From Anoxypelagibacter denitrificans (GTDB lineage Bacteria > Pseudomonadota > Alphaproteobacteria > Pelagibacterales > Pelagibacteraceae): a DNA stretch of 20,832 bases. Location of the stretch: assembly GCA_017640265.1 (NCBI GenBank), contig JAGFVZ010000011.1, forward strand, positions 1-20,832. The letters run 5' to 3'. Below are positions 13,709-20,832 of this stretch, in pieces (position 1 is the first letter of the stretch; every line of letters starts with the position of its first letter). The notes under the pieces are model-generated. The model was not told the DNA's origin and ran no database searches. It saw only the letters and a program-made list of their open reading frames with translations. The position numbers and the translations under genes were made by a program.

Positions 13709-14167
13709 ATGTTAAAAATACGTTTATCTATGGGAGGGGCTAAAAAAAGACCGGTTTATAAAATTGTAGTTGCAGACAGTAGATTTCCAAGAGATGGCAG
13801 GTTTATAGAAAAAGTTGGGCTGTTTAATCCTTTACTTCCTAAGGACAGAAAAGAAAGAATTAAAATAGAGACAGAAAGAGTGAAATATTGGATTAGTAAA
13901 GGCGCAAGACCGACTATGAGGGTATCCAGAATTTTAGGAGAAGTAAAAGTTATGCCTATGCCGAAGGCTGGCAATAATCCTCAAAAGGCAATTCCAAAAA
14001 AAGATAGAAAAAAAGACGGTAAAGAAGCTCCAAAAACAGAACCAAAAAAAGAAGCTCCTAAACAGGAAGCTAAAAAAGAAGAACCTAAGAAAGAAGCTCC
14101 TAAACAGGAAGCTAAAAAAGAAGAACCTAAAAAAGAAGCTCCAAAATCGGACCAGAAAAAAGGATGA
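13709..14167 (+). CDS. rpsP: Ribosomal protein bS16 with a repetitive charged C-terminal tail
   Basis: This is a small-subunit assembly protein that binds 16S rRNA. The core (about residues 1-85) is standard: M-L-K-I-R-L, G-A-K-K-R-P-V-Y-K-I-V, and F-I-E-K-V-G-L-F-N-P. Total length is 152 against about 80-90 for a plain S16. The rest is a low-complexity Lys/Glu/Pro/Ala tail with a 14-residue tandem repeat. A clear ribosome site, AAAGGA, precedes the start. trmD follows 6 bases after the stop, whereas in most bacteria rimM sits between them. Such tails are probably disordered. Alanine/lysine-rich extensions are known on S16 of some alphaproteobacteria, and a specific role is not established here. 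Confidence 0.97.
   Translation: MLKIRLSMGGAKKRPVYKIVVADSRFPRDGRFIEKVGLFNPLLPKDRKERIKIETERVKYWISKGARPTMRVSRILGEVKVMPMPKAGNNPQKAIPKKDRKKDGKEAPKTEPKKEAPKQEAKKEEPKKEAPKQEAKKEEPKKEAPKSDQKKG
14045..14141 (+). repeat. In-frame 42-base tandem repeat in the rpsP tail
   Basis: Two copies of a 42-base unit lie at 14045-14086 and 14087-14128, and a third copy breaks off after about 13 bases. Each unit encodes K-K-E-A-P-K-Q-E-A-K-K-E-E-P. The two full copies differ only at a single AAA/AAG lysine codon, which suggests recent duplication by slippage. The length is a multiple of three, so copy number can vary without breaking the frame. Confidence 0.9.
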
Positions 14168-14173
14168 TTCAAA

Positions 14174-14875
14174 ATGTTAAAAGTAAAAATATTTACTCTA
14201 TATCCAGATTTGTTTCCTGGCCCTCTAAACTCAGGACTATATAAAAAAGCACAAGAGAATAAAATTTGGCAGCTAGAAATTATTGATATTAACAAGTTTG
14301 CTTTGGACAAGCATGCTACCGTTGATGACACTCCATTTGGCGGAGGCAGCGGAATGGTAATGAGAGCAGATGTATTAGCGAACGCAATTGATAAAAATGT
14401 GAATTTAAATAAAAAAGAAAAAATTATTTATCTTTCACCTAAGGGAAAAAAGCTAGAACAAAGTTTTGCAAAGGACTTAAGCAAATTAAAAAATTTAAAT
14501 ATTATTTGTGGTCATTTTGAAGGAGTTGATCAGAGAATTTTAGAAACTAGAGGCATTCAAGAGATTAGCATAGGAGATTATATTCTTTCTGGAGGCGAGA
14601 CAGCAGCTTATGTTTTTTTGGATTCCATCATAAGATTATTACCAGGTGTTATAGGTAACCCTAACTCTTTAAAAGAAGAAACTTTTGAGAATAATCTTTT
14701 AGAGTATCCTCAATATACAAAACCACAAAAATGGGAAAAAAAAAGCCCTCCAAAGGTATTATTATCCGGAGACCATGGTAAAATTAAAGACTGGCGTTTA
14801 TCACAATCTAGAGCTATAACACGTCGCCAGAGACCTGATCTGTGGAAAAAACATTTAAGTAAAAAGAAAAAATGA
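14174..14875 (+). CDS. trmD: tRNA (guanine-N1)-methyltransferase TrmD
   Basis: This cytoplasmic enzyme uses S-adenosylmethionine to methylate G37 of tRNAs, which prevents +1 frameshifting. It is 233 residues, the normal length. Motifs are the N-terminal F-T-L-Y-P-D-L-F, D-D-T-P-F-G-G-G-S-G-M-V-M, C-G-H-F-E-G-V-D-Q-R, and the trefoil-knot loop S-I-G-D-Y-I-L-S-G-G-E followed by P-G-V-I-G-N. The C-terminal Y-P-Q-Y-T-K-P and L-L-S-G-D-H complete the set. The ribosome site AAGGATGA overlaps the rpsP stop. Its own stop overlaps the rplS start (ATGA). The usual upstream neighbour rimM is absent. Confidence 0.98.
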   Translation: MLKVKIFTLYPDLFPGPLNSGLYKKAQENKIWQLEIIDINKFALDKHATVDDTPFGGGSGMVMRADVLANAIDKNVNLNKKEKIIYLSPKGKKLEQSFAKDLSKLKNLNIICGHFEGVDQRILETRGIQEISIGDYILSGGETAAYVFLDSIIRLLPGVIGNPNSLKEETFENNLLEYPQYTKPQKWEKKSPPKVLLSGDHGKIKDWRLSQSRAITRRQRPDLWKKHLSKKKK

Positions 14876-15420
14876 AAAATATTGAAGATATAAATAAGGC
14901 ACAAATAGAAAAATTAACCTCAAAAAAAAAGATTACTAATTTTTTTCCGGGAGACACTATTCGAGTAGGCGTTAGAATTGTCGAGGGGAAAAGAGAAAGA
15001 ATTCAGAATTTTGAAGGAGTTTGTATTGCAAAGAAGAATAGAGATATTAACTCTTCATTTACAGTGAGAAAAATTTCATTTGGCGAAGGTGTTGAAAGAA
15101 CATTTGCCCTTTACAGCCCTATAATTGGCTCAATAAAAGTTATTAGGTCAGGAAAAGTAAGAAGAGCCAAGTTATATTATCTAAGAGATAGAAAAGGAAA
15201 ATCAGCAAGAATTGCTGAAAAATTAAGAAAAAATATTGGAGTAGACGTAGAAGTTAAAAGTTCAGTTCCAGGGGATATTAAACAAGACACCTCTATCGCT
15301 GAAGAAAAGGAAACATCAAAAGTAGAAGCAAAAAAAGAAGAGTCTAAAAAAGAAGAAGCTGTTCAAGCTAAAAAAATTATAGAGAAGACAACTGGTAAAG
15401 AAAAAGACAATCTTAAATAA
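14872..15420 (+). CDS. rplS: Ribosomal protein bL19 with a charged C-terminal tail
   Basis: This large-subunit protein sits at the interface with the 30S subunit. The core (about residues 1-122) matches bL19: F-F-P-G-D-T-I-R-V-G-V-R-I, R-I-Q-N-F-E-G-V-C-I, T-V-R-K-I-S-F-G-E-G-V-E-R-T-F and K-L-Y-Y-L-R-D-R-K-G-K-S-A-R. The protein is 182 residues against about 115-130 normally. The added 60 or so residues are Lys/Glu-rich, like the tail of bS16 in the same operon but without an exact repeat. It overlaps trmD by 4 bases and is followed by leuC after 7 bases. Confidence 0.97.
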   Translation: MKNIEDINKAQIEKLTSKKKITNFFPGDTIRVGVRIVEGKRERIQNFEGVCIAKKNRDINSSFTVRKISFGEGVERTFALYSPIIGSIKVIRSGKVRRAKLYYLRDRKGKSARIAEKLRKNIGVDVEVKSSVPGDIKQDTSIAEEKETSKVEAKKEESKKEEAVQAKKIIEKTTGKEKDNLK

Positions 15421-15427
15421 TTTTTTA

Positions 15428-16825
15428 ATGCCAAAAACTTTGTACGATAAAATTTGGGATGAGCATCTTGTCTATGAACGACAGGACGGAACATCACTTC
15501 TTTATGTTGATAGACACCTGATTCATGAAGTAACAAGTCCACAAGCTTTTGAAGGTTTAAGATTAGGTAAAAGAAAAGTTAGAAAACCAAATCTAAATTT
15601 AGCAGTTGCAGATCATAATGTCCCGACGACTGATAGATCTAAAGGAATTGACGATAAGGAGTCAAAAATACAGGTTGATGCTCTTAGGAATAATTGCAAA
15701 GAATTTGGAATAGAATTTTTTGATATGAATGATAAAAGACACGGGATAGTTCATATTATTGGACCCGAACAGGGCTTCACTCAACCAGGGACTGTTATAG
15801 TTTGTGGCGATAGTCATACAGCTACTCACGGAGCTTTCGGGGCATTAGCTTTTGGCGTTGGAACATCCGAAGTCGAACATGTTTTGGCTACTCAAACACT
15901 TATACAAAAAAAATCAAAAAATTTTCGTTTAATAGTAAATGGTAAATTGTCAATTGGAGTTACAGCAAAAGATGTCATATTAAAAATTATTGGAACGATA
16001 GGTACCGCTGGCGGAACCGGTTTCGTCATAGAATTTGCAGGAGATGTGATAAAAAATTTAAGCATTGAGGAAAGGATGACAGTTTGCAATATGACTATAG
16101 AAGGGGGAGCTAGGGCAGGATTAATCGAGCCAGATAAAAAAACTTTTGAATATTTAAAAGGTAAACCAATGTCTCCTAAGCATAACAATTGGAATAAAGC
16201 ATTAGAGTATTGGAGCAATTTAAAATCTGATGATGATTGTAAATTTGATAAAGAAGTTGTTATCAAAGGAGAAGATATTGTTCCTCAAGTTACCTGGGGG
16301 ACCTCTCCACAAGATGTTGTACCCGTTAATGGTTTTGTTCCTAATCCAGATCAAGAAAAAGATAAAGATAGAAAAGTAGCCATGGAAAGATCACTAAATT
16401 ATATGGGATTGCAACCTAACACAAAAATTACAGATATAAAAATTGATAAAGTATTTATTGGAAGCTGTACAAATGGGCGTATTCAAGATCTTAGAGAAGC
16501 TGCCAAACTTTTGAAAGACAAAAAAATTGCTAAACATGTGAACGCAATTGTTGTTCCAGGATCAGGTTTAGTTAAAGGTCAAGCCGAAGAAGAAGGTTTG
16601 GATAAGATTTTTAAGAATTCAGGTTTTGAATGGAGAGAACCAGGCTGTTCGATGTGTTTAGCGATGAATGCAGATAAATTGAATCCGAAAGAAAGATGTG
16701 CCTCCACTTCAAATAGAAACTTTGAAGGCAGACAAGGAAGAGGGGGAAGAACACATTTAGTTAGTCCGGCAATGGCAGTTGCAGCAGCAATTAATGGGCA
16801 TTTATCTGATGTCAGAAAATTTTAA
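15428..16825 (+). CDS. leuC: 3-isopropylmalate dehydratase large subunit
   Basis: With LeuD this forms the [4Fe-4S] isomerase that interconverts 2- and 3-isopropylmalate, the second step of leucine synthesis. It is 465 residues, full length. The three cluster ligands are Cys347 (G-S-C-T-N-G-R), Cys407 and Cys410 (G-C-S-M-C). Also seen are D-R-H-L-I-H-E-V-T-S-P near the N-terminus, C-G-D-S-H-T-A-T-H-G-A-F-G near residue 130, and the closing F-E-G-R-Q-G. leuD follows after 11 bases. It is placed directly behind ribosomal genes, with no terminator or leucine-leader peptide visible. Confidence 0.98.
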   Translation: MPKTLYDKIWDEHLVYERQDGTSLLYVDRHLIHEVTSPQAFEGLRLGKRKVRKPNLNLAVADHNVPTTDRSKGIDDKESKIQVDALRNNCKEFGIEFFDMNDKRHGIVHIIGPEQGFTQPGTVIVCGDSHTATHGAFGALAFGVGTSEVEHVLATQTLIQKKSKNFRLIVNGKLSIGVTAKDVILKIIGTIGTAGGTGFVIEFAGDVIKNLSIEERMTVCNMTIEGGARAGLIEPDKKTFEYLKGKPMSPKHNNWNKALEYWSNLKSDDDCKFDKEVVIKGEDIVPQVTWGTSPQDVVPVNGFVPNPDQEKDKDRKVAMERSLNYMGLQPNTKITDIKIDKVFIGSCTNGRIQDLREAAKLLKDKKIAKHVNAIVVPGSGLVKGQAEEEGLDKIFKNSGFEWREPGCSMCLAMNADKLNPKERCASTSNRNFEGRQGRGGRTHLVSPAMAVAAAINGHLSDVRKF

Positions 16826-16836
16826 TAATTAATATT

Positions 16837-17445
16837 ATGGAAAAATTTAAAAATATAAAAAGCATACCAGCATATCTTCCTTTAATTAATATTGATACGG
16901 ATATGATAATTCCTAAGCAATTTTTAAAAACTATAAAAAGATCTGGTCTTGGAAAAAGTTTATTTTATGAAATGCGATTTGATGAGCAAGGAAATCCTAT
17001 AAAGAATTTTGTATTAAATAACGATCCTTATAAAAATTCAAAGATACTTATATCTGGAAAAAATTTTGGTTGTGGATCATCAAGAGAACATGCTCCCTGG
17101 GCATTGCTTGATTTTGGGATAAGATGTGTAATTAGCCAGAGTTTTGCCGATATTTTTTATAATAATTGTTTCAAAAATGGCATATTACCAATTATTGTTC
17201 AGGAAAATATTGTTAAAGAATTAGGAGAATGTTCTGGTAGAAAAGAAAATATCGAGATAAAACTTTCAGAGCAAGAAATTATTTATGGCAACAAATCACA
17301 TAAATTTAAACTGGATCTTTTTAAGAAAAAATGTCTGATCGAAGGTCTTGACGATATTGCATTATCTCTTGAAAAAACAAAACATATAGAAACTTTTGAA
17401 AATAAATTAACTCAAAACAAACCATGGATTTTAAATAATGGCTAA
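16837..17445 (+). CDS. leuD: 3-isopropylmalate dehydratase small subunit
   Basis: This is the swivelling small subunit of isopropylmalate isomerase, 202 residues, normal length. Key motifs are N-I-D-T-D-M-I-I-P-K-Q-F-L near the start and G-K-N-F-G-C-G-S-S-R-E-H-A-P-W, whose Ser-Arg pair helps bind substrate. S-F-A-D-I-F-Y-N-N-C-F-K-N-G follows. Its last 8 bases overlap the start of leuB, implying translational coupling. Confidence 0.98.
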   Translation: MEKFKNIKSIPAYLPLINIDTDMIIPKQFLKTIKRSGLGKSLFYEMRFDEQGNPIKNFVLNNDPYKNSKILISGKNFGCGSSREHAPWALLDFGIRCVISQSFADIFYNNCFKNGILPIIVQENIVKELGECSGRKENIEIKLSEQEIIYGNKSHKFKLDLFKKKCLIEGLDDIALSLEKTKHIETFENKLTQNKPWILNNG

Positions 17446-18541
17446 GAAGCAAAGAAAAATATTACTATTACCTGGAGATGGCGTTGGACCAGAAGTGGTT
17501 GGTGAAACAAAAAAAGTTATTAATTGGTTTAATGAAAAAAAATCACTTGATTTTAAAATCGATCAAGACCTAATTGGTGGTGCCTCTATTGATAAGCATG
17601 GAATGCCTATCACGGATGAAGTTTTCTATAAAGCGCTTGAGAGCAATGCGGTAATACTTGGAGCTTGCGGTGGACCACAATATGATAAATTAGAATTTTC
17701 CAAAAAACCTGAGAGAGGGTTATTGAAACTTAGGAAAGAATTGAAATTATTTGCAAATCTAAGACCAGCGATTTGTTTTAAACAACTTGTAGATGCTTCT
17801 TCTTTAAAACCTGAAATAGTGTCAGGCTTAGATATTTTAATAGTAAGAGAGTTGACAGGAGGAATTTATTTTGGCGAACCAAGAGGCATTGAGCCTATTG
17901 AGAATGGAGAGCGAAAAGGAATTAATACTCATAGTTATACAACGAAAGAAATCCAAAGAGTTGCGCGAGTAGCTTTCGAATTAGCTGCTAAGAGAAAAAA
18001 TAAGGTAACATCATGTGAAAAATCTAATGTTATGGAAGCCGGAGTTTTATGGAGAGAAGAAGTGCAAGCACTAAGGGACAAAGAATACAAAAAAATTGAA
18101 CTAAATCACATGTTGGCAGACAATTGTGCGATGCAATTACTAAGAAATCCTAAACAATTTGATGTAATCGTCACAGATAATTTATTTGGAGATATGCTTT
18201 CAGATGAAGCGGCAATGCTTACGGGTTCGCTAGGATTACTTCCCTCAGCCTCTTTAGGAGAAAAAGATAAAAACGGTCGAATAAAATCTTTATATGAACC
18301 AGTTCATGGATCTGCTCCAGATATTGCGGGCAAGAATATCTCAAATCCAATTGCAACTATATTGAGCTTTTCTATGGCATTAAAATATTCTCTTGATTTA
18401 GAGAAAGAGGCAGTTCTATTAGATGAGGCTGTGCAAAAAGTCTTGGATAAAGGTTTAAGAACTAAAGATATAATGTCACCTGGAAAAAAAGAGATTTCTA
18501 CTTCAGATATGGGTGATGCAATTATATCAAATTTACACTAA
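17438..18541 (+). CDS. leuB: 3-isopropylmalate dehydrogenase
   Basis: This NAD-dependent enzyme oxidatively decarboxylates 3-isopropylmalate to the direct precursor of leucine. It is 367 residues, typical. Motifs are L-L-P-G-D-G-V-G-P-E-V (nucleotide side), V-R-E-L-T-G-G-I-Y-F-G-E-P-R-G with the catalytic Tyr, and D-N-L-F-G-D-M-L-S-D-E-A-A with the metal-binding Asp residues. G-S-A-P-D-I-A-G-K near the C-terminus fits the NAD-binding G-S-A-P-D signature of this family. leuA is not in the window. The gene is 12 bases ahead of asd. Confidence 0.98.
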   Translation: MAKKQRKILLLPGDGVGPEVVGETKKVINWFNEKKSLDFKIDQDLIGGASIDKHGMPITDEVFYKALESNAVILGACGGPQYDKLEFSKKPERGLLKLRKELKLFANLRPAICFKQLVDASSLKPEIVSGLDILIVRELTGGIYFGEPRGIEPIENGERKGINTHSYTTKEIQRVARVAFELAAKRKNKVTSCEKSNVMEAGVLWREEVQALRDKEYKKIELNHMLADNCAMQLLRNPKQFDVIVTDNLFGDMLSDEAAMLTGSLGLLPSASLGEKDKNGRIKSLYEPVHGSAPDIAGKNISNPIATILSFSMALKYSLDLEKEAVLLDEAVQKVLDKGLRTKDIMSPGKKEISTSDMGDAIISNLH

Positions 18542-18553
18542 AATAATATTTAA

Positions 18554-19555
18554 ATGAATTTAGCTATAATTGGTGCCACTGGCAATGTTGGAAGAAAAAC
18601 CATTGAAATTTTAGAAAAATCTAAAATTGAAGTTTCTAAATTATTTTTAGTTGCATCTGAAAAAAGTGTTGGAAAAAAAATTAATTTTAAAGGCAATCAA
18701 ATAGAGGTTCAAAATCTTGAAAAATATGATTTTTCAAGTGCACAAATTACTTTTTTTGCTGCCGGAAGCAAAATCGCTGAAAAATGGGTCCCTTCTGCAA
18801 GTAAAAAAACAATTGTAATAGATAATTCTAAATTTTTTAGAATGGATCAAGACGTCCCTTTGATAGTTCCTGAGGTTAATTCAGATCAACTGACTATGTA
18901 TAAAAAGAAAAATATAATTGCAAATCCAAACTGTTCTACTATCCAGATGGTTGTTGCATTAAAACCTTTACACGATCATTTTAATATCAAAAGAGTGATA
19001 GTATCGACCTATCAATCTGTTTCTGGAGCAGGAAAGGCACCCATGGATGAGTTGCTTGATCAATCAAAAAATTATTTATCGGGAAAAAATATTAAATCGA
19101 AAAACTTTACAAAACAAATTGCCTTTAATTTAATACCTCACATTGATGATTTTGTGGACGGGGGATATACAAGAGAGGAATGGAAAATGGAAAATGAAAC
19201 TAAAAAGATTCTTGATCCAAATATAAAATTAACAGCAACTTGTGTAAGAGTTCCAGTAATGATATCGCATTCGGAGTCAATTAACGTTGAATTTGAAAAA
19301 AATTTTGATATTGAAAAGGTTAAAGATATTTTAAGTAAAGCACCTGGTTGCAAAGTTTTAGATGAGAGAAAAGATGGAGGTTATATCACACCTCTGGAAG
19401 CAGAAAATAGCCCTTTGACTTTTATTTCTAGAATTCGAAAAGACAATTCTAATGATAAAGCATTAAATATGTGGGTCGTTTCTGACAATTTACTTAAAGG
19501 AGCTGCTTTGAATACAATACAGATTGCTGAAACTTTAATAAAAAAATTATTATGA
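18554..19555 (+). CDS. asd: Aspartate-semialdehyde dehydrogenase
   Basis: This NADPH-dependent enzyme makes aspartate semialdehyde, the branch point to lysine/diaminopimelate, threonine and methionine. It is 333 residues. The dinucleotide fold is marked by I-G-A-T-G-N-V-G-R at the start. The catalytic cysteine is Cys127 in N-P-N-C-S-T-I. The likely general base is His239 in V-P-V-M-I-S-H-S-E-S. F-N-L-I-P-H-I-D fits the family. It supplies the pathway that includes dapF, which lies 6 kb away on the opposite strand. Its stop overlaps the sdhC start (ATGA at 19552-19555). Confidence 0.97.
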   Translation: MNLAIIGATGNVGRKTIEILEKSKIEVSKLFLVASEKSVGKKINFKGNQIEVQNLEKYDFSSAQITFFAAGSKIAEKWVPSASKKTIVIDNSKFFRMDQDVPLIVPEVNSDQLTMYKKKNIIANPNCSTIQMVVALKPLHDHFNIKRVIVSTYQSVSGAGKAPMDELLDQSKNYLSGKNIKSKNFTKQIAFNLIPHIDDFVDGGYTREEWKMENETKKILDPNIKLTATCVRVPVMISHSESINVEFEKNFDIEKVKDILSKAPGCKVLDERKDGGYITPLEAENSPLTFISRIRKDNSNDKALNMWVVSDNLLKGAALNTIQIAETLIKKLL

Positions 19556-19938
19556 ACAATAAAAATAATCCACTGTCACCCCATCTTCAAATTTATAGAT
19601 GGCAAATTTCGTCATTAATTTCCATTTCTCATAGAATAACAGGAATCATTAATGTAATTGGATTGGTTATTATTTGTATATGGATTGGATTACTTTTTGC
19701 TGGCGAATCAAATTACGAACTTATTAATATTTTTTTTCAATCTTATTTTGGAAAATTATTTGTAGTGGGTTTTGTCTGGTCTTATAGCTTTCATCTGTTA
19801 AGCGGTATAAGGCACTTTATTTGGGATTTAGGTTATGGTTATGAAATAAAAACAGCAAATATTTCAGGAATCATAGTCATTTTAGGATCTTTAGTTTTAA
19901 CTGTTTTAATGTGGGGAATTGGAAGAGCATTAATTTAA
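19552..19938 (+). CDS. sdhC: Succinate dehydrogenase cytochrome b556 subunit
   Basis: This is one of two membrane anchors of complex II, which holds heme b and the quinone site. It is 128 residues with three hydrophobic helices. The family start R-P-L-S-P-H-L is seen here as N-P-L-S-P-H-L-Q-I-Y. The quinone-site Ser and Arg are S24 and R28 in S-I-S-H-R-I-T-G. The heme ligand is His81 in F-H-L-L-S-G-I-R-H. It is translationally coupled to asd upstream and abuts sdhD with no gap. Confidence 0.96.
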   Translation: MNNKNNPLSPHLQIYRWQISSLISISHRITGIINVIGLVIICIWIGLLFAGESNYELINIFFQSYFGKLFVVGFVWSYSFHLLSGIRHFIWDLGYGYEIKTANISGIIVILGSLVLTVLMWGIGRALI

Positions 19939-20265
19939 ATGAAGGCATCACGTAAATGGATAATCCAAAGGGCAACTGCCTTGTTAATGATCCCTATAAT
20001 GGGATGGTTTGTTATAAATTTTATTTCAATTTATGATGAAGGTTATTTTGAAGTTATGAACTTTTTTTCTTCGGATAAATCCAAAGTTAGAATACCAATT
20101 TTAATTATAATTAGTTTTATTCATATAATTTTAGGCTTGAAGGAAGTGTATCAAGATTATATTCAAGACGAAAAAATTAAAAATACAGCCAACAAAATTA
20201 CAAATGTTTTAGGTGTAACTATACCAGCAATAACAATTTTTATTTTATTTAATTTAAATATATGA
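19939..20265 (+). CDS. sdhD: Succinate dehydrogenase hydrophobic anchor subunit
   Basis: This is the second membrane anchor of complex II, 108 residues with three helices. The N-terminal W-I-I-Q-R-A-T-A-L is characteristic. So is the H-I-I-L-G-L-K-E-V-Y-Q-D-Y segment, with His62 near the heme and Asp73-Tyr74 as the expected quinone-binding pair. It begins on the base after the sdhC stop and overlaps sdhA by 4 bases (ATGA). Sequence conservation is low in this family, so much of the call rests on position. Confidence 0.93.
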   Translation: MKASRKWIIQRATALLMIPIMGWFVINFISIYDEGYFEVMNFFSSDKSKVRIPILIIISFIHIILGLKEVYQDYIQDEKIKNTANKITNVLGVTIPAITIFILFNLNI

Positions 20266-20832
20266 GTTCGTATAAAATTATTGATCATGAGTATGACGTA
20301 GTAGTACTAGGCTCAGGAGGTTCTGGTTTGAGAGCTGCAGTGGGATTGTCCGAAGCTGGATTAAAAACAGCATGCATTTCAAAAGTATTTCCAACTCGAA
20401 GTCACACATCGGCCGCTCAGGGAGGTATTTCAGCAGCGCTTGGAAATATGGGCGAAGATGACTGGAGATGGCACATGTACGACACCGTAAAGGGATCCGA
20501 CTGGCTAGGTGATCAAGATGCCATTGAATATTTGTGTAAAGAGGCGCCAAAAGCAGTAATAGAATTAGAAAGATACGGAGTTCCTTTTAGCAGAACAAAG
20601 GATGGAAAAATTTATCAAAGAGCCTTTGGAGGTATGACAAAAAATTATGGGAATGGCACAGTCCAAAGAACGTGCGCAGCTGCTGACAGAACAGGTCATG
20701 CAATTTTACACACTTTATACGGACAAGCACTTAAGCATAATACAAAATTTTTTATAGAATATTTTGCATTAGATTTGTTAATGAAGAACGGAGAATGCAA
20801 AGGACTTATCGCCTGGAATTTAAATGACGGAA
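20262..20832 (+). CDS. sdhA: Succinate dehydrogenase flavoprotein subunit, 5' part
   Basis: This is the catalytic subunit of complex II, which oxidises succinate to fumarate at a covalently bound FAD. About 190 codons are visible before the window ends; a full subunit is near 590-600. The FAD dinucleotide motif is V-V-V-L-G-S-G-G-S-G-L-R-A-A. The covalent flavin histidine is His48 in F-P-T-R-S-H-T-S-A-A-Q-G-G. T-V-Q-R-T-C-A-A-A-D-R-T-G-H-A further downstream is also typical. Its ATG overlaps the sdhD stop. sdhB is expected next. Confidence 0.97.
   Translation, partial: MSSYKIIDHEYDVVVLGSGGSGLRAAVGLSEAGLKTACISKVFPTRSHTSAAQGGISAALGNMGEDDWRWHMYDTVKGSDWLGDQDAIEYLCKEAPKAVIELERYGVPFSRTKDGKIYQRAFGGMTKNYGNGTVQRTCAAADRTGHAILHTLYGQALKHNTKFFIEYFALDLLMKNGECKGLIAWNLNDG

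Noticed and set aside
14045..14141. Short repeat cluster that could be mistaken for a CRISPR array
   Set aside because: The units are contiguous, in frame and without spacers. They are coding tandem repeats.
13981..14331. Minus-strand open frame of 116 codons opposite the rpsP tail
   Set aside because: It mirrors the Lys/Glu repeat and gives Ser/Leu/Phe low-complexity protein. rpsP and trmD are certain on the plus strand.

Overview
The window is about 20.8 kb of AT-rich, tightly packed bacterial DNA. The right half carries ffh, rpsP, trmD, rplS, leuC, leuD, leuB, asd, sdhC, sdhD and sdhA, with dapF and ftsY on the other strand. That order, the lysine/glutamate tails on ribosomal proteins, the near-zero intergenic spacing and the several TRAP transporters point to a marine alphaproteobacterium, most likely of the SAR11 (Pelagibacterales) type or a similar streamlined lineage. 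The assignment rests on protein motifs and remembered gene order, not on a database search.

Left part (1-3.3 kb): the C-terminal piece of a TRAP small permease (DctQ), cut off by stop codons at the window edge, is followed by a complete TRAP large permease (DctM). This DctM gene is visibly richer in G+C than most of the window. Convergent with it is a glnK-amtB pair: a PII signalling protein and an ammonium channel. The PII protein has Phe where the usual uridylylated Tyr51 should be.

Middle part (3.3-10.4 kb): a second TRAP system of the 2-oxoacid/mannitol-chloroaromatic type. A Tat-exported binding protein (DctP) is followed by a strong intrinsic terminator, then by an oversized DctQ with extra N-terminal helices and an oversized DctM with a roughly 330-residue coiled-coil tail. 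The same run continues into a major-facilitator transporter and a membrane-anchored alpha/beta hydrolase.

Right part (10.4 kb to end): dapF and ftsY (minus strand, overlapping by one base) diverge from ffh. The 162-base gap between dapF and ffh holds overlapping divergent promoter-like sequences and a compact three-hairpin RNA structure just upstream of ffh. From ffh onward eleven genes run on the plus strand with gaps of 12 bases or fewer and several ATGA overlaps. They cover protein targeting, ribosome and tRNA maturation, leucine synthesis, aspartate-semialdehyde dehydrogenase and succinate dehydrogenase. rimM is missing from between rpsP and trmD, and an mtaB-type gene is missing from between dapF and ftsY. 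The most interesting elements are the structured ffh leader, the DctM coiled-coil tail with the enlarged DctQ, and the Y51F PII protein.
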